This document shows, piece by piece, positions 1 through 9,634 of a stretch of DNA of 12,915 nt. The stretch lies in assembly GCA_001430745.1 (NCBI GenBank), contig KQ482027.1, positions 380,499-393,413 on the forward strand, read 5' to 3'. The DNA is from Auxenochlorella pyrenoidosa. Lineage: Eukaryota > Chlorophyta > Trebouxiophyceae > Chlorellales > Chlorellaceae. The position numbers and the translations under genes are program-made. The notes beneath the pieces are model-generated. The model was not told where the DNA came from, ran no database searches, and was given only the letters and a program-made list of their open reading frames with translations. Within the stretch, counting starts at the first letter, position 1, and each line of letters begins with the position of its first letter.

Positions 1-10
1 CCCCGCGCAG

Positions 11-3000
11 CATGATGTCGGACTGGAGCCAGGCAGGCTACGCAGGTGCGAGGGTTGGGGGGCACAGCTGCTGGTGTTGCCCTGGTTGATTGACACAATG
101 GTGTTGTGAAGCAGCCATGATGGCCATGTATGGCTGGCTGGTCAGTTCGCGCTGAGGAGGGCTGCTAAGTTGGCGCCTGCAGCTTGATGCCCTGCGCATG
201 GATGTGGGCCGCGCTGTCGCCGCGGCGTGCCCACCCACGGTGGGCGCTCCCCTGGTGGGATGCCAGCGCCACCGGCCACCTGCTGCCTGCCTGCCTTGCA
301 ACTGTTCTTCCGCCTGCCTGCAGCCAACCTCCAGGACATCCCGGACTACCCTGCCAAGTACAACGTGAAGACCATGGGTGCCCGCGGGGACGGGAATGCA
401 GGTGGGAGCTCATCGGACACCATGCACACGTGTCCCACCAGGTCTGCACCCACACATGCCTAGACAGCCTCTACACAACACAGCAGAGCCCGCGCTGACG
501 CGCCAGCTGGGCCCAGCGTTCACCGCCGCCAGGTATGAAACTCTCAGCCGATGCCTGCCTGTCCCCATGCTCGGCGCAGACGACACCGCGGCCTTCTTGT
601 CAGCCGTGGCTCAGGCGTCGGCAGAGGCCAAGCGCACCAGCCAGGGCGTGGCTGTGCTGGTGCCCAAGGGGCGGTACCGCATCACCCAGAAGATTGTGAT
701 CGAGCAGAGCAATGTGGTGCTGCGCGGCGAGGGGGTGAGCGCACCTGCGCGGCGAGGGGGGGCCAGCTGTTGCGAGGGGCTGTCATCGCACGGGCCTGAA
801 GCTCTTGTGCAGGCTCTGCTGCCTAGGCGCCAACCATGTTTGCTCATCCCGACGGCCAGCTGTGCCTGCACCATGCGTTCCTGCAGTCTTTTCGACAGCA
901 GTCATCGCGCCCCTCCTGCCCGCCTGCCTGCCCGCCTGCAGCCCGGTGCCACCACCCTGTACTACCCCAAGCCCCTGGCCTCCGTCTATGGAACCGGCAC
1001 TGTGTGGGCCTTTGGCGGCACCTGGCTAACGTGCGCGGCCCCTGGATATGCCCAGGGGGTGGATGCGCGCGTTGCGGCAGCTGAACAACACCGCGGCCAC
1101 AGTGATGCTGAACGCAGCATGCCGTGATCCAGCGCAATCACGCCCAGAACCAATGAAGCCGTCGGAACTCCACTCCTTCTCCAACCTGCCCTGCAGCGTC
1201 CTGGGCAACAACGCCGACAGCTCCGACACCCGCAACTACAAGACCGACATCACTGCCGATGTGTCGCAGGGCGATACGCGCGTCATGGTGCGCCCACCTG
1301 CCTTGACCGGTCAAAGATGCAGCACCCACACAGCCAAAGCGTGTGGGGCCTTGCTGTCACTGCACGCAGAATGTGTTGAACGCGTCCTGTGCACAGCAGG
1401 CAGCACCTTGCTGCCGTCCACCCGCTCAATGAGACTTGCGTTGCTCTGTTGAGTAATTCTCTCCCCACCGCCCACACCTGCTACCTTCGGCTGTGACCCT
1501 GCACAGGTGAAGTCCACCGCCGGCATCCAGCCCGGCCAGTGGCTGCGCATCTTTGCACTTGAGCCAAACGACCGCAACCGCCGCCGCCAGCTGCTCAGCA
1601 GCTCTGACGTATCATCAGTTGCCAGCATCACCGGCGCCCCCGGCAGCCGCCTGGGCCGGCGCCGCCTGCGCGACGGCGCCGCCGTCCCCTCTGCCCCCGC
1701 CCCTGCCGCGTATGACGGCCTCGCCCCCGCCCCAGGGCCAGCAGCAGCCGACACGCCCCTGTGGGAGCAGCTGCTCGACGACCCCGCCCAGCAGCAGGCC
1801 CTGGCCGCCGCCTTTGAGGCGGAGGCTAAGCTGCGCGCTGACGCTGCCGACGGCAAGGTGCCCAGCCAGTCGTTCGAGCCCAATGTCACCAACCCGATGG
1901 GAATGGACCCCTGGCTGCTGGCCGCGGCGCGCTACGCCGCGCTGGCGCTGCTGGCCGAGCCCGCCGGCGAGCCCGACAGGGCGCCCGCCCAGGCCCTGTC
2001 TGGCACCCTGGACGCCTACATCTGTGAGTGTGCATGCCAGCCTGGCCGGGCTGTTGGCTTTGTCATCTTGTCTTGGCAGGTCGTCGCTCTCCAGGCGTAT
2101 TCCGCGGCCCTTGGCAACCCTGGGCGGACCCTTGGATAAGATGCATGGCATGCTCTCATGGAGCATGCCTGCCGGGTATCAATGCGCTTTGCTGACCTCC
2201 CACCCTGCTCCTTTGCAGATGGCGAGAATATTGTGGACAGCGGGCGTGACAGTGGTGAGTGGATGCGGTCGTAGCCTGAACAGCCAGAATGGCTGGGGAG
2301 GGGGCAGCCACTCGCTGCACATCATACCTGAGAACGTCGCTTCGCTGCGCAGTGCCACCCACTTTGATCGCTGCCGCCCCTCCTGCAGGCATCTACCCCA
2401 AGGCAGACCACATCCGCTTCATCTCCAGGTCAGCAACGCTCGCATTGTGGCCAGCCCTGCAGGCAGTAGGCTGGGCTGGAGCGCTTGCCAGCCCAGCCCG
2501 GCACAACTGGGCAATCCACCTTGCCAGGTGCTGGAGCGTCCGTGCTGCCATGTCGGCCGAGGATCGGCCAGGTGCTTGCGCATAGTATATCCATCACTTT
2601 GCACCTCCTGCCTCCTCCGCAGGGTGTCTGCCGTGGGACCCAACTGGATTGAGTTTGAGCGCTCCATCCCGTACGACATCCGCCTCAAGTGGCGGGTGAG
2701 GCCGGCGACGCTCCTTCGCTGGCCAAGCACAGCTGTTGGGTCATGCTTTTGCTAATATGTGACGGTTTCTCACGCCTGCCGACCTGCTAGCAATGCGCCT
2801 GTCCTGGTCAGCTCGTGCCAGAACGGGCTGCACCTCTGTCAGTGGCAGCTGCCCACCCCCACGCTCTGCCGCTGCCTGTGCTCCCTGCCCCGCAGCCCGT
2901 CATCCACAAGGCATTGTCCAACGTGCAGAACAGCGGCTTTGAGGGGTTCACTGTCGAGTTCCCCTGGAGTGAGCCACAGGGCGCCTCAATATATATATGC

Positions 3001-5240
3001 TGGGCTCGCAGGGCACTGCTCTCCATGGTGGCTGCTTGGTGGGCGTACGCCCGGGCTGTGGCCCAGCTTGCAACGGCGCCGCCCCGCGGCCTGCGGCTGC
3101 TCCAGCCCTGCTGACCCGCCGGCGCGGCCCGGCCCTGCAGGCCCGTACACCGCCCACCTGGACGTCAAGGGCTACAATGCCTTTGGCATCTACGGCGGGA
3201 TGAACTGCTGGATGCGCAACGTGAGCCGCGGCCCCGCTGCCGTGCCGCTGTGTAGCTTGTGCCTGTTAGGTGGATAGCGGAGGGGTGGTTGAGTATCTGG
3301 CCCGATAAACCCAGTTGTTGTCGGCATGGCGCTGTGCTTGCTGGGACTGCGGACCCTGCGTGGAATGCGGCACAGCTGGAGAGACTGTGCTGCTGTCCAA
3401 AAGGGCGTGTGCCGCGCTCGCGTAAGCCAACCAGCAGGCATGCCACCCGTGCGACACAGCAGCCGGGGTTTGCATGCCATCGCACCCGACCTGCCCCCCG
3501 CACCGCCTGCCCCGCCTGGCTGTGCAGCTGAAGATCATCAACGCAGACAACGGCTACATTGTGAATGGCGCCGACTTTGTGACGGTGACGGGCGTGGAGA
3601 CAGACTTCACCAAGCAGCGGTGAGGGGGCCAGTGCGGGCTTGCTGGACTTGGGGGGCGTGCCGAGTCGTGGCAGCCAGCAGTGGAAACCTGCAGCGGTTT
3701 TCTGAAGAATGCATGAAGCCTGCAGCACCGGCTGGCCCCACGTCAAGCTGCAAACCTGGGCTCACCGGAGATGGTCTCTAAGTTGCATGCGCTGAAGGAG
3801 AGGGACAGGTTCGCTTGCAAAGCTCGTTGCCTCCTGAGCCAGCGGCGCTGCAGCCTCCTTCCCTGCCCCACCGCGTCCACCTGCCTGACCCCCCTGCCCG
3901 CAGCGCCGGCCCCGCCATGAACGACCGCAACGGGCACCACGGGCTGTGGATCCAGGGGTCCAGCAACGTGCTTATGACCAAGTGAGGACCCGCTGGGGAG
4001 GGAGGGAAGGAGAGGAGGGTTGCAGGGGAGGCGGACTTGGCCGCTTGGCCAGTGAGCTGCCCAAGCGAGCCCGTACCTGGCAAGCCTGCTTCAGCGGGCG
4101 CGCCGCAGCGCACACCCGCCTGCCGCCCTACTCCCTCATCTCCTGCCGCCAGTCCATTCCCGGCTGCCAAACAACGACGCTGCTTGCAACGCCCTTCCTC
4201 CACTCAGCTCCGTCCAACCCACTGGATGCACCGCTCACATGGCACGCCTCGCAGTCCCCTCCTCACCCCATCCCACCCTCCACCGCCACCCCCACCACCA
4301 CCTGCCCCGCAGCTTCACCATCTCCAACTTCCGCTGGTACCACGACCTCTCCCTGGCCATCTTCTCCGAGGTCTGCGTCTTCTCCAACGGCCGGGGCGTG
4401 GACATCAACATTGACAGCCACCGCGGAGGTGGGTGGCCAGGGCAGCTGCGCCAGGCTGCCTTGCGGGGGCGCGCTGCTGCTGTGCCCTTCTAGGCTGGGG
4501 CGCGCCTGCCTGCATCCACCCTTCCCCCCCTGCCCCCACCCCCGCGCTTCAACCTCTGGCAGGCACGCACCACAACCTGCTCAGCAACATCAACGTTGGG
4601 CGCGGCACCCGCCCCTTCCAGTCGGGCGGGGCCGGCTACCGCGGCGCGCACAGCGGTGAGCCTGGGCCACCCCCCTCGGCCTGCTCTGGGGCAGGCGCGC
4701 GCTGGCCTCGCTGCGCTGCGGCAACAGCACGATGCGGGGGATGCGCATGCAGGCCTCTGCACTGAACAGTATTGTGTTGCACCACAGCCTGAGCTCTGCC
4801 CCCCACACCCACCCCACCATCCCCAAGCAGGCGCCAACGTGACCTGGTGGAACCTGTCGCAGCAGAGCGGCGGCGCCATTGCGCTGCCGCCCTGCGACTT
4901 TGGGCCCCTGCTCTACTTTGTGGGCCGCTGGCTGCCCCCCGCGGCCTCCTCCGGCAGCAGCGCCGACGCCGACTCGGTCGACCTGCCTTTGGCTGGCGCC
5001 GCCGCAGACAACGCCACCGCAGCCTCGGCGCCAGCCGCTGCTACTGCACCTGCCGCTGCCGCCCCCGCTGCCGGGTACAGCACGCAGGAGGCGGCAGAGC
5101 TGCGTGCGGGGGCGCTGGCCTCAGCCGGCTGGTGCTCCCGGGAGCGCTGGCGTGTGGAGCTGGTCAGCTCTGGCTACCAGCTGTGGCCCGCTGACCTGGC
5201 GACCGCTCAGGTGGCGGCGCGCCAGCGTGGCATGCTGTGA
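11..5240 (+). CDS. Pectate_lyase_3-like right-handed beta-helix protein, 5'-partial, 16 exons visible
   Basis: Likely a secreted carbohydrate-active or carbohydrate-binding beta-helix protein; substrate unknown. Exons: 11-45, 324-401, 580-734, 942-1030, 1197-1287, 1507-2023, 2219-2254, 2389-2428, 2623-2695, 2896-2968, 3141-3220, 3528-3619, 3904-3981, 4313-4428, 4563-4655, 4831-5240. All junctions are GT-AG and phases agree throughout, giving 684 residues to the TGA at 5238. Family signs: SDWSQAGYA near the visible start, then YNVKTMGARGDGNADDTAAF (residues 25-44), the usual opening of Pectate_lyase_3 (PF12708) domains. Later come VLVPKGRYRI, GTLDAYIYGENIVDSG, NDRNGHHGLWIQGSSNVLMT, GVDINIDSHRG and CDFGPLLYFVG. 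Several N-glycosylation sequons (NFT, NLS, NVT, NAT) fit a secretory route. Odd features are a roughly 140-residue insertion (about residues 171-314) and an Ala/Pro-rich stretch near the C-terminus. I see no convincing GH28 catalytic set, so enzyme activity is unproven. The true start and any signal peptide lie left of the window. Confidence is high for the gene and moderate for the family; the first junction (45 to 324) is the weakest. Confidence 0.82.
1507..2023 (+). other. Large exon carrying a low-complexity insertion in the beta-helix protein
   Basis: This exon is 517 bases, while most other internal exons of the gene are 36-155. It begins with VKSTAGIQPGQWLRIFALEP and ends with GTLDAYI, which continues directly into YGENIVDSG of the next exon, so the flanks read as conserved core. 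Between them, about residues 171-314 of the visible protein hold a basic patch (NRRRQ, GRRRLR), an Ala/Pro-rich run, and an Ala/Leu/Glu-rich segment around DDPAQQQALAAAFEAEAKL that could form a helix. The frame is open throughout and in phase with both neighbours, so this is probably translated. It is likely a surface-loop insertion; the function is unknown. Confidence 0.65.
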
Positions 5241-6028
5241 GCGCCGCACCGCCGGCCGCCCGCCGCCGCGCTGTCTGTAACCCCCCTTTCCCCGCTACTT
5301 GCTTCCCTGCCGCCGCCTGCTCCCTGTCCTCCCTCCTACCCCCCTTCTCCCAATTACTTCCCTTCAATGACCCCTCACGAATCCCCTTGGCTTAGGACCC
5401 TTTATCACCCCATCTCAATATCCCCTTTTGACTAGAAGATTCTCTCTCCTGGGCAGCCGAGTGGGAGGCCTGCTGAGCCCGCTCTGGTCAGCAGGCGGCG
5501 TCCGGAGTGTCAAACACCCTCACTCACTGCTTTTCCACCGAGTTTTTCCCTCATTTCCATTCTATTGCCTCCATGCCTCCCCCCCACCCCCACCCTGCCT
5601 GCACGCAAGCGCCCCCGCCGGGGCGCCTGGCCCATTGCCACCCGGCTTGCTACTACCATGTGAAAGCATCAGCGCCCGTAGGAAGGCCAGAAACAGGTGT
5701 CGAATGGCCCTGTTGCAAAGAGCGGCGTTGAGGGATGGAGGAAATGACGCGGCAGGTGACAGGGATGTCGGCTGCGGCGGCATGCTGCTTGTGCAGAGTT
5801 TTCCCGCTAAAAATCTGCATGTGCTGTGAGGATCTGTGTGTGCTGTGCATCAGGCATGTGAGAAACAACTCAAACTGAAATCCAGTTCAGCTTGTGGACG
5901 GATGGGATGCAGCGCGAGGCTGGCACGAGGTGCGCTGCCGCCCCGCTGCCAGTGCTCGCCTGCGCCCTCCTCCGCCCTCTGCTGATTCCCCGATCATTTT
6001 CCCCAGACTTCTTGCACAACCTGAAGCG
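5241..6028. other. Intergenic region between the beta-helix and LRR genes
   Basis: No coding exon is recognised in these 788 bases. The left part (about 5281-5365) is very C/T-rich with almost no purine runs, and presumably contains the end of the upstream 3' UTR. The middle is less GC-rich than the genes. Near 5822-5848 the word GTGCTGTG occurs twice. A GTGAGA at 5858 and a CCCCAG ending at 6006 could bound a 5' UTR intron of the downstream gene; this cannot be decided without transcripts. No clear TATA box was seen. The reading frame of the next gene is open back to about 5890 but holds no ATG before 6029. Confidence 0.6.
5276..5280 (+). terminator. TGTAA poly(A) signal of the beta-helix gene
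   Basis: TGTAA lies 36 bases after the TGA at 5238-5240. In Chlorophyta TGTAA is the usual replacement for AATAAA, with cleavage normally some 10-20 bases downstream, so the 3' UTR would be only about 50-60 bases. That is short but possible. A long pyrimidine-rich stretch follows at once. No better copy was seen further on in the intergenic region. Confidence 0.5.
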
Positions 6029-8493
6029 ATGGAGGCCCACAGCACGGAGGTGTTGCCGCCCAACCCTTGGCAGTCGCCCCCAGCCTTTCTGTGGCACTCC
6101 CTCATCGATCTCCTGCTGCTGCACGAACCGCTGCGAGTCGCACTGCTGTGCATCGCGCCCCTGCGGCAGGTTTGCTCCAGCTGGAACGCCGCGGTCGGCA
6201 CCGCCCTGCCGGTGCTGGCCCCTCGGCCCCATGTGCCACTCGACGAGCTTGCCGCCGCTGCTGCGCACCTGCCGGGCTTGCGGCTGCTGCGCATCGAGAG
6301 ACCAGGTGGGCGAGTGCTCGAGCCACTCCACTGCATGCCCAAAATGCACCTGCCGGCGGCGAGCCCCAACCAACGGTGTGGGCACCACCTGCCAAGGTCA
6401 ACATGCTGCCCAGCGCATCCTCATCAACCCTGGCTTGCAGGCACCGACCAGGTCCAGCGTCGAGACATTGCAGCAGAGCAGGCCGCCGGGCTGGCGGCCC
6501 TGTGTGCCGCCTGTCCGGGCCTGCGCTCGCTGCACCTGCTCAGGTGGCAGCACCTGCCAGAGGCTTTGGAGCCCCTGGCTGCCCTGACTGCTCTGCGCAC
6601 CCTGGAAATCGCCAGCCATACCCTGCACATGGGTGCCGGCGTGCTGGCAACCTTGGCGCAGCTGCCGCGGCTGCGGCGCCTGGCGCTGCAGTGCCGGAGT
6701 TTGGACAGCGCAGGTAAGTGGCAGCCCGCCTGGTTTGGGTTGAGTGCAGCCCTCTCGCCAGCGCGGCCGCCTCGGCCCTGGACGCTGACCAAACGTCTGC
6801 CTGCCCTGCCCTGCCCTGCCCTCCAACAAGTGATAGCATGTCCCCCACGACGCCTGCTGCAGGCCTGGCCGCCCTCACCGGCCTCACCTCACTCGACCTC
6901 ACGCCCGACACCTGGGCCGCCGAGGCGGCACTCATGCCCTCCTTGGCCCAGCTCACATCGCTGCGCCACCTCGGCCTGGACGGCCCCAGCCCAGCCCTCC
7001 TGGCAGGCCTCCCCCAGCTGACGGCGCTGCAGCAGCTGAGCAGCCTGGCCCTCCTGCGGGCAGACCTCGGCCCGGCGACAGAGCACGGGGCGCAGCCCCT
7101 GCAGGCCCTGCTGCAGCTCTTGCAAGGGCTGCGCGACAGCTCGGACAGCACCGCCGGCGGCAGCAGCAGCAGCCGAAGGCAACAGGGCCTGCGGCAGCTG
7201 CGCCTGGCCAGCAGCCAGAGCGACCCAGATGCCGCCGCCTCGCGCCTGCCCCTCTCTGCGTTGCGCGGCCTGGAGGGCTTGAGTGTGGCCTACCCCTCCC
7301 TGCAGGTCAGGCTGCTGCTGCCCTGCTGCTGCTCCTCCCGCTGCATCGCCGTCCTGCGCCGCCCGCTGCAGGCATGCCCAGCGGCAGCGCAGCTCTGCAC
7401 GCCTGGCAGCAGTCTCCTGCGGCAGAGGCGCCACTCCTCTACCCCCCGCAGGTGTCGTGCTCTAGGTTGGCGCACCTGGCTGGCCTCACTGCGCTGACCC
7501 TGGATGCTCTGCTGCTGGAGGAGCAGGTGAGCAGCCAGGCGCGGCTCATGCAGTGTCCTGGGCGGGCCGCCTTGTGGCCCGGCATGAATCGGCGGCGGGG
7601 GGGGGGGCAGTGGATGGGGCTTGGCTGGGTGTCGCCTGCGGAGCGCCCCATGGCTGAACATGTCTTTCCATTCTGTGCGGTGTGCTGCATGGCCGAGGCC
7701 GCGTCCCCCCCCTGAGGGGGCCCTCCCCTGGCTTGCAGCATGACCCAGACAAGGTGGGCCCTTTTGTGGCGGCGATTGGCCGCCGCCTGACGGGCCTGCG
7801 CCAGCTGCACCTGCTGGGCGCCCAGCACTTGGAGGAGGTGGCCCTGGAGCAGCTGGCAGGCAAGGGGGGTGGGTACCGCAAGGGTACTGCTGATTGTGAG
7901 GCAGGAGCGCTTGGCAGGCAGCCGCGGGAGGGCGGGGGCTGAACCCGGGCCAGGCCCTTGCTGCCTGTGCCAAGCCCCCACACCTTTACAAACTGCACCA
8001 GCCTCGGCCCCGCATCAGCGCTGGGCCTGAGCCTGGTGGGTGTGGGGTTGGGGGTGGGTGGGTGTGTGGGGGGGGGGGGCTGGTGGCGCTCACACAGCCC
8101 CCTGCTGCGCCTGCAGACCTCACCCGCCTCACCTCCCTGTGCCTGGACCAAGCCTTTGACTTTGGCAGCCGCGCGCTCTGGGCTCTTACGCACCTGCCCA
8201 GCCTTCGCCGCCTGGCACTGTCGGGCACCTCGCTCAACCGATACAGCCTGCTGAGCCTGCTGTCCAACGACGACGAGGACGGCCCGCCTGCCCTGCTGCC
8301 GGGGCTGACGTACCTGGCCCTGAGGAACTGCCAGCTGCTCAGGTGGGCATGTTGTCCCTGCCCCTGCCTGCGCACCTGCCCAGCTTGAAGGTGTAGAGTG
8401 GCATGGAGGAAAAACCGATGCGACCATGCAGGGCTGCCCCTGGGTGCTGAAGCGGTGGCGGAGGTGGGCATGCATCCTTGCCAGCAGGTAGCT

Positions 8494-8540
<47 letters not shown>

Positions 8541-9121
8541 CCCACTCACCCCACCCCCAACCTGGCCTGCCTCCCTGCAGCGGCCCCGAGGTGGCGCAGC
8601 TGGTGCTGGCGCTGCCCTCCCTGCGCCGCTTCCTGCACAGCAGCTGGCCGGCGCTGCAGAGCGCGCAGCTGCGACGCATGCTGGAGCAGAAGCCGGGCCT
8701 GCAGCTGCTGGAGACAACGTGGCGCCCCGCCGCCGCGCCCGACCTGCCCTCCGGGGGCGCCCCGCCCAGCGAGCGGCAGCGCGAGCAGCAGCGGCGGCAT
8801 GACGAGGACATGGCTCTCTGCCAGGCCTTTAGGCTGCGCCTGCACCACAGGTGGGTGGGCGGGAGCGCAGGAGGTACTGAAGGCAGTGCTGGAGCGGGCA
8901 GGGAAGGCCACACGGCGGGCTGCCTGCTCCTGGACCAGCAGGCAGGCACAACAGGTGCACTGCAGCCTGGAGGGCTGAGCAGGGTCCCCATGGCACCCAC
9001 ACAGCACGCCTGTGCCTCTGTGTGCAGCCTGGCCTCGGAGAGCGTGGCCGTGCCCCAAGCTTCGCTCTTCGAGTGGGATGCAGAGCAAGCGCTGCTCGCC
9101 GCGCTGCAGCCGGGCACTTGA
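6029..9121 (+). CDS. Leucine-rich-repeat protein with possible degenerate F-box
   Basis: Exons: 6029-6305, 6441-6713, 6863-7305, 7452-7526, 7739-7859 (or 7868), 8117-8342, 8581-8850, 9028-9121. Phases agree at every junction, giving about 592 residues (595 with the longer fifth exon). The start is the first in-frame ATG, and the N-terminus runs into the F-box-like part. About residues 17-55 resemble the second half of an F-box: a hydrophobic helix, then PLRQVCSSWNAAVG, matching the Leu-Arg-x-Val-Cys-x-x-Trp pattern. From about residue 80 onward there are repeated L-x-x-L-x-x-L-x-L units, such as CPGLRSLHLLRW, LTALRTLEI, LPRLRRLAL, LTGLTSLDL, LTSLRHLGLDG, LTALTLDAL, LTRLTSLCLD and LPSLRRLAL. 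A Gln/Arg-rich non-repeat segment lies in exon 7, near residues 530-545. F-box/LRR proteins usually act as SCF ubiquitin-ligase substrate receptors in cytosol or nucleus; that role is inferred here. Without a true F-box it would simply be an LRR protein of unknown partner. No signal peptide or membrane segment is evident. Confidence 0.8.
7597..7607. repeat. Poly-G run in LRR gene intron 4
   Basis: Eleven consecutive G bases lie within the intron 7527-7738. It is a homopolymer, possibly prone to sequencing error, but it is in non-coding sequence, so the gene model does not depend on it. Confidence 0.9.
7860..8116 (+). other. LRR gene intron 5, probable GC-AG intron with alternative GT donor
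   Basis: The acceptor CTGCAG ends at 8116. Two donors are compatible with phase 1. One is a GC donor at 7860 (context CAG then GCAAGG, the usual GC-AG consensus). The other is a GT donor at 7869 (context GGGG then GTGGGT). The GC choice gives LEQLADLTRLTSLCLD, a clean leucine-rich repeat; the GT choice inserts three residues (Gly-Lys-Gly). The GC form is favoured by the protein. Both may be used, since they differ by nine bases. Confidence 0.5.
8036..8081 (+). other. G-quadruplex-like tract inside LRR gene intron 5
   Basis: At least five G-tracts of three or more (8038, 8044, 8050, 8056, 8060) are followed by a run of 12 G at 8068-8079, all separated by one- to three-base loops. They lie on the transcribed-sense strand, about 40 bases before the splice acceptor at 8116. 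This meets the standard G3+ N1-7 quadruplex pattern with tracts to spare. A role in splicing is speculative. Confidence 0.6.
8500..8539. repeat. (CA)20 microsatellite in LRR gene intron 6
   Basis: An uninterrupted CA dinucleotide run of 20 units lies 41 bases before the splice acceptor ending at 8580. It follows a short GCGCGC. It is in the intron 8343-8580, so the His-Thr repeats it would code are not part of a protein. It is likely length-variable between strains. Confidence 0.95.
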
Positions 9122-9433
9122 GTGATGCAGGACGTGTGGCCTGGGAACGGCTGCACTGGGGCAGGCACCTACGGTGCACTTGGGCCCCCTGCATGTGTGG
9201 ATGAGTGCGACGTCCCTGTAGCACGGGGAATATGTGATGGGTGCATGCCCAGGCAGACCATTGCGGCCATTGCAGACTGTCTTGCAGATGGCGGACGACG
9301 GGCGCGCTGTGTGGCATGAGGTTGAATCGTGCTCGGGTCGAGCACGATTGGCTGCGCGCTTTCGTACCGCGCCGGTCGACTGCGAACCTGCCGCTTGCGC
9401 TGGTCGGAGAGCTTGGCCGCTCTCCCTGCCGCA
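9122..9433. promoter_or_regulatory. Intergenic region: LRR 3' end and promoter of the NHL gene
   Basis: These 312 bases separate the LRR stop codon from the ATG of the propeller gene. They must hold the 3' UTR of the first and the promoter and 5' UTR of the second. No TGTAA was found; the closest match is a TGTAG near 9218. No TATA box is evident. The only striking structure is the perfect inverted repeat at 9325-9349, listed separately. Confidence 0.55.
9325..9349. promoter_or_regulatory. Perfect 11-bp inverted repeat upstream of the NHL gene
   Basis: The left arm AATCGTGCTCG (9325-9335) and right arm CGAGCACGATT (9339-9349) are exact reverse complements separated by three bases. The end lies 84 bases before the ATG at 9434. 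It could be a dimeric transcription-factor site in DNA, or a stable hairpin if it falls inside the 5' UTR. It could instead be a 3'-end hairpin of the LRR transcript, though it is about 200 bases after that stop. The function is unknown. Confidence 0.6.
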
Positions 9434-9634
9434 ATGCCTCCCGGTGGGCACGGCCCCCTCTGGGCCGCTCTGCTCCTCTGCCTGGGTGAGCAGCTTTGGG
9501 GTTGTCATCTCAATAGGACGGGAGGGTTCCGGACGCCAGCAGCCGCGCAATCGCGTCAATGAAGCCAGGCTCATGCTGACCACACAAGCTGCTGCCGGTG
9601 CCGCCTGCAGCTGTGCGGCCAGCGGCTGGCGCTT
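9434..9634 (+). other. Signal peptide region of the NHL protein (exons 1-2)
   Basis: Joining 9434-9485 to 9611 restores one continuous hydrophobic stretch, LWAALLLCLAV (residues 9-19), followed by RPAAGAFEID. Small residues at the AAG-A position suit signal peptidase, with mature protein starting near Phe-27 or Ala-26. The n-region has no Lys or Arg, only one His, which is slightly weak. The intron (9486-9610) splits the signal peptide, as is common in algal secreted proteins. Confidence 0.7.

Noticed and set aside
183..239. Exon-like segment (CTGCAG before, GTGGGC after) reading LDALRMDVGRAVAAACPPT
   Set aside because: Entered in the phase left by the exon at 11-45 it meets a TGA at once, and in its own open phase it does not match the exon at 324. 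It may be chance or a rare cassette.
260..401. ATG at 260 as the start of the beta-helix gene, with no intron before 324
   Set aside because: It is in frame, but the stretch 260-323 looks like an intron end (CTGCC-rich, then GCAG), makes a poor signal peptide, and the exon at 11-45 offers a phase-matched upstream part.
1081..1123. Possible extra exon between CGGCAG and GTGATC in the beta-helix gene
   Set aside because: It is 43 bases and would shift the frame. Joining 1030 directly to 1197 keeps the phase and gives a sensible GGTWLTVLGNN.
1553..2755. 400-codon + strand open frame in another phase
   Set aside because: It reads the large beta-helix exon out of frame as Pro/Ser/Arg-rich sequence and passes through several clear introns.
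7546..9168. 540-codon open frame on the minus strand
   Set aside because: It runs across seven exon and intron boundaries of the LRR gene, its composition is low-complexity, and it translates the CA repeat as Val-Cys runs. It is a by-product of high GC and few stops.
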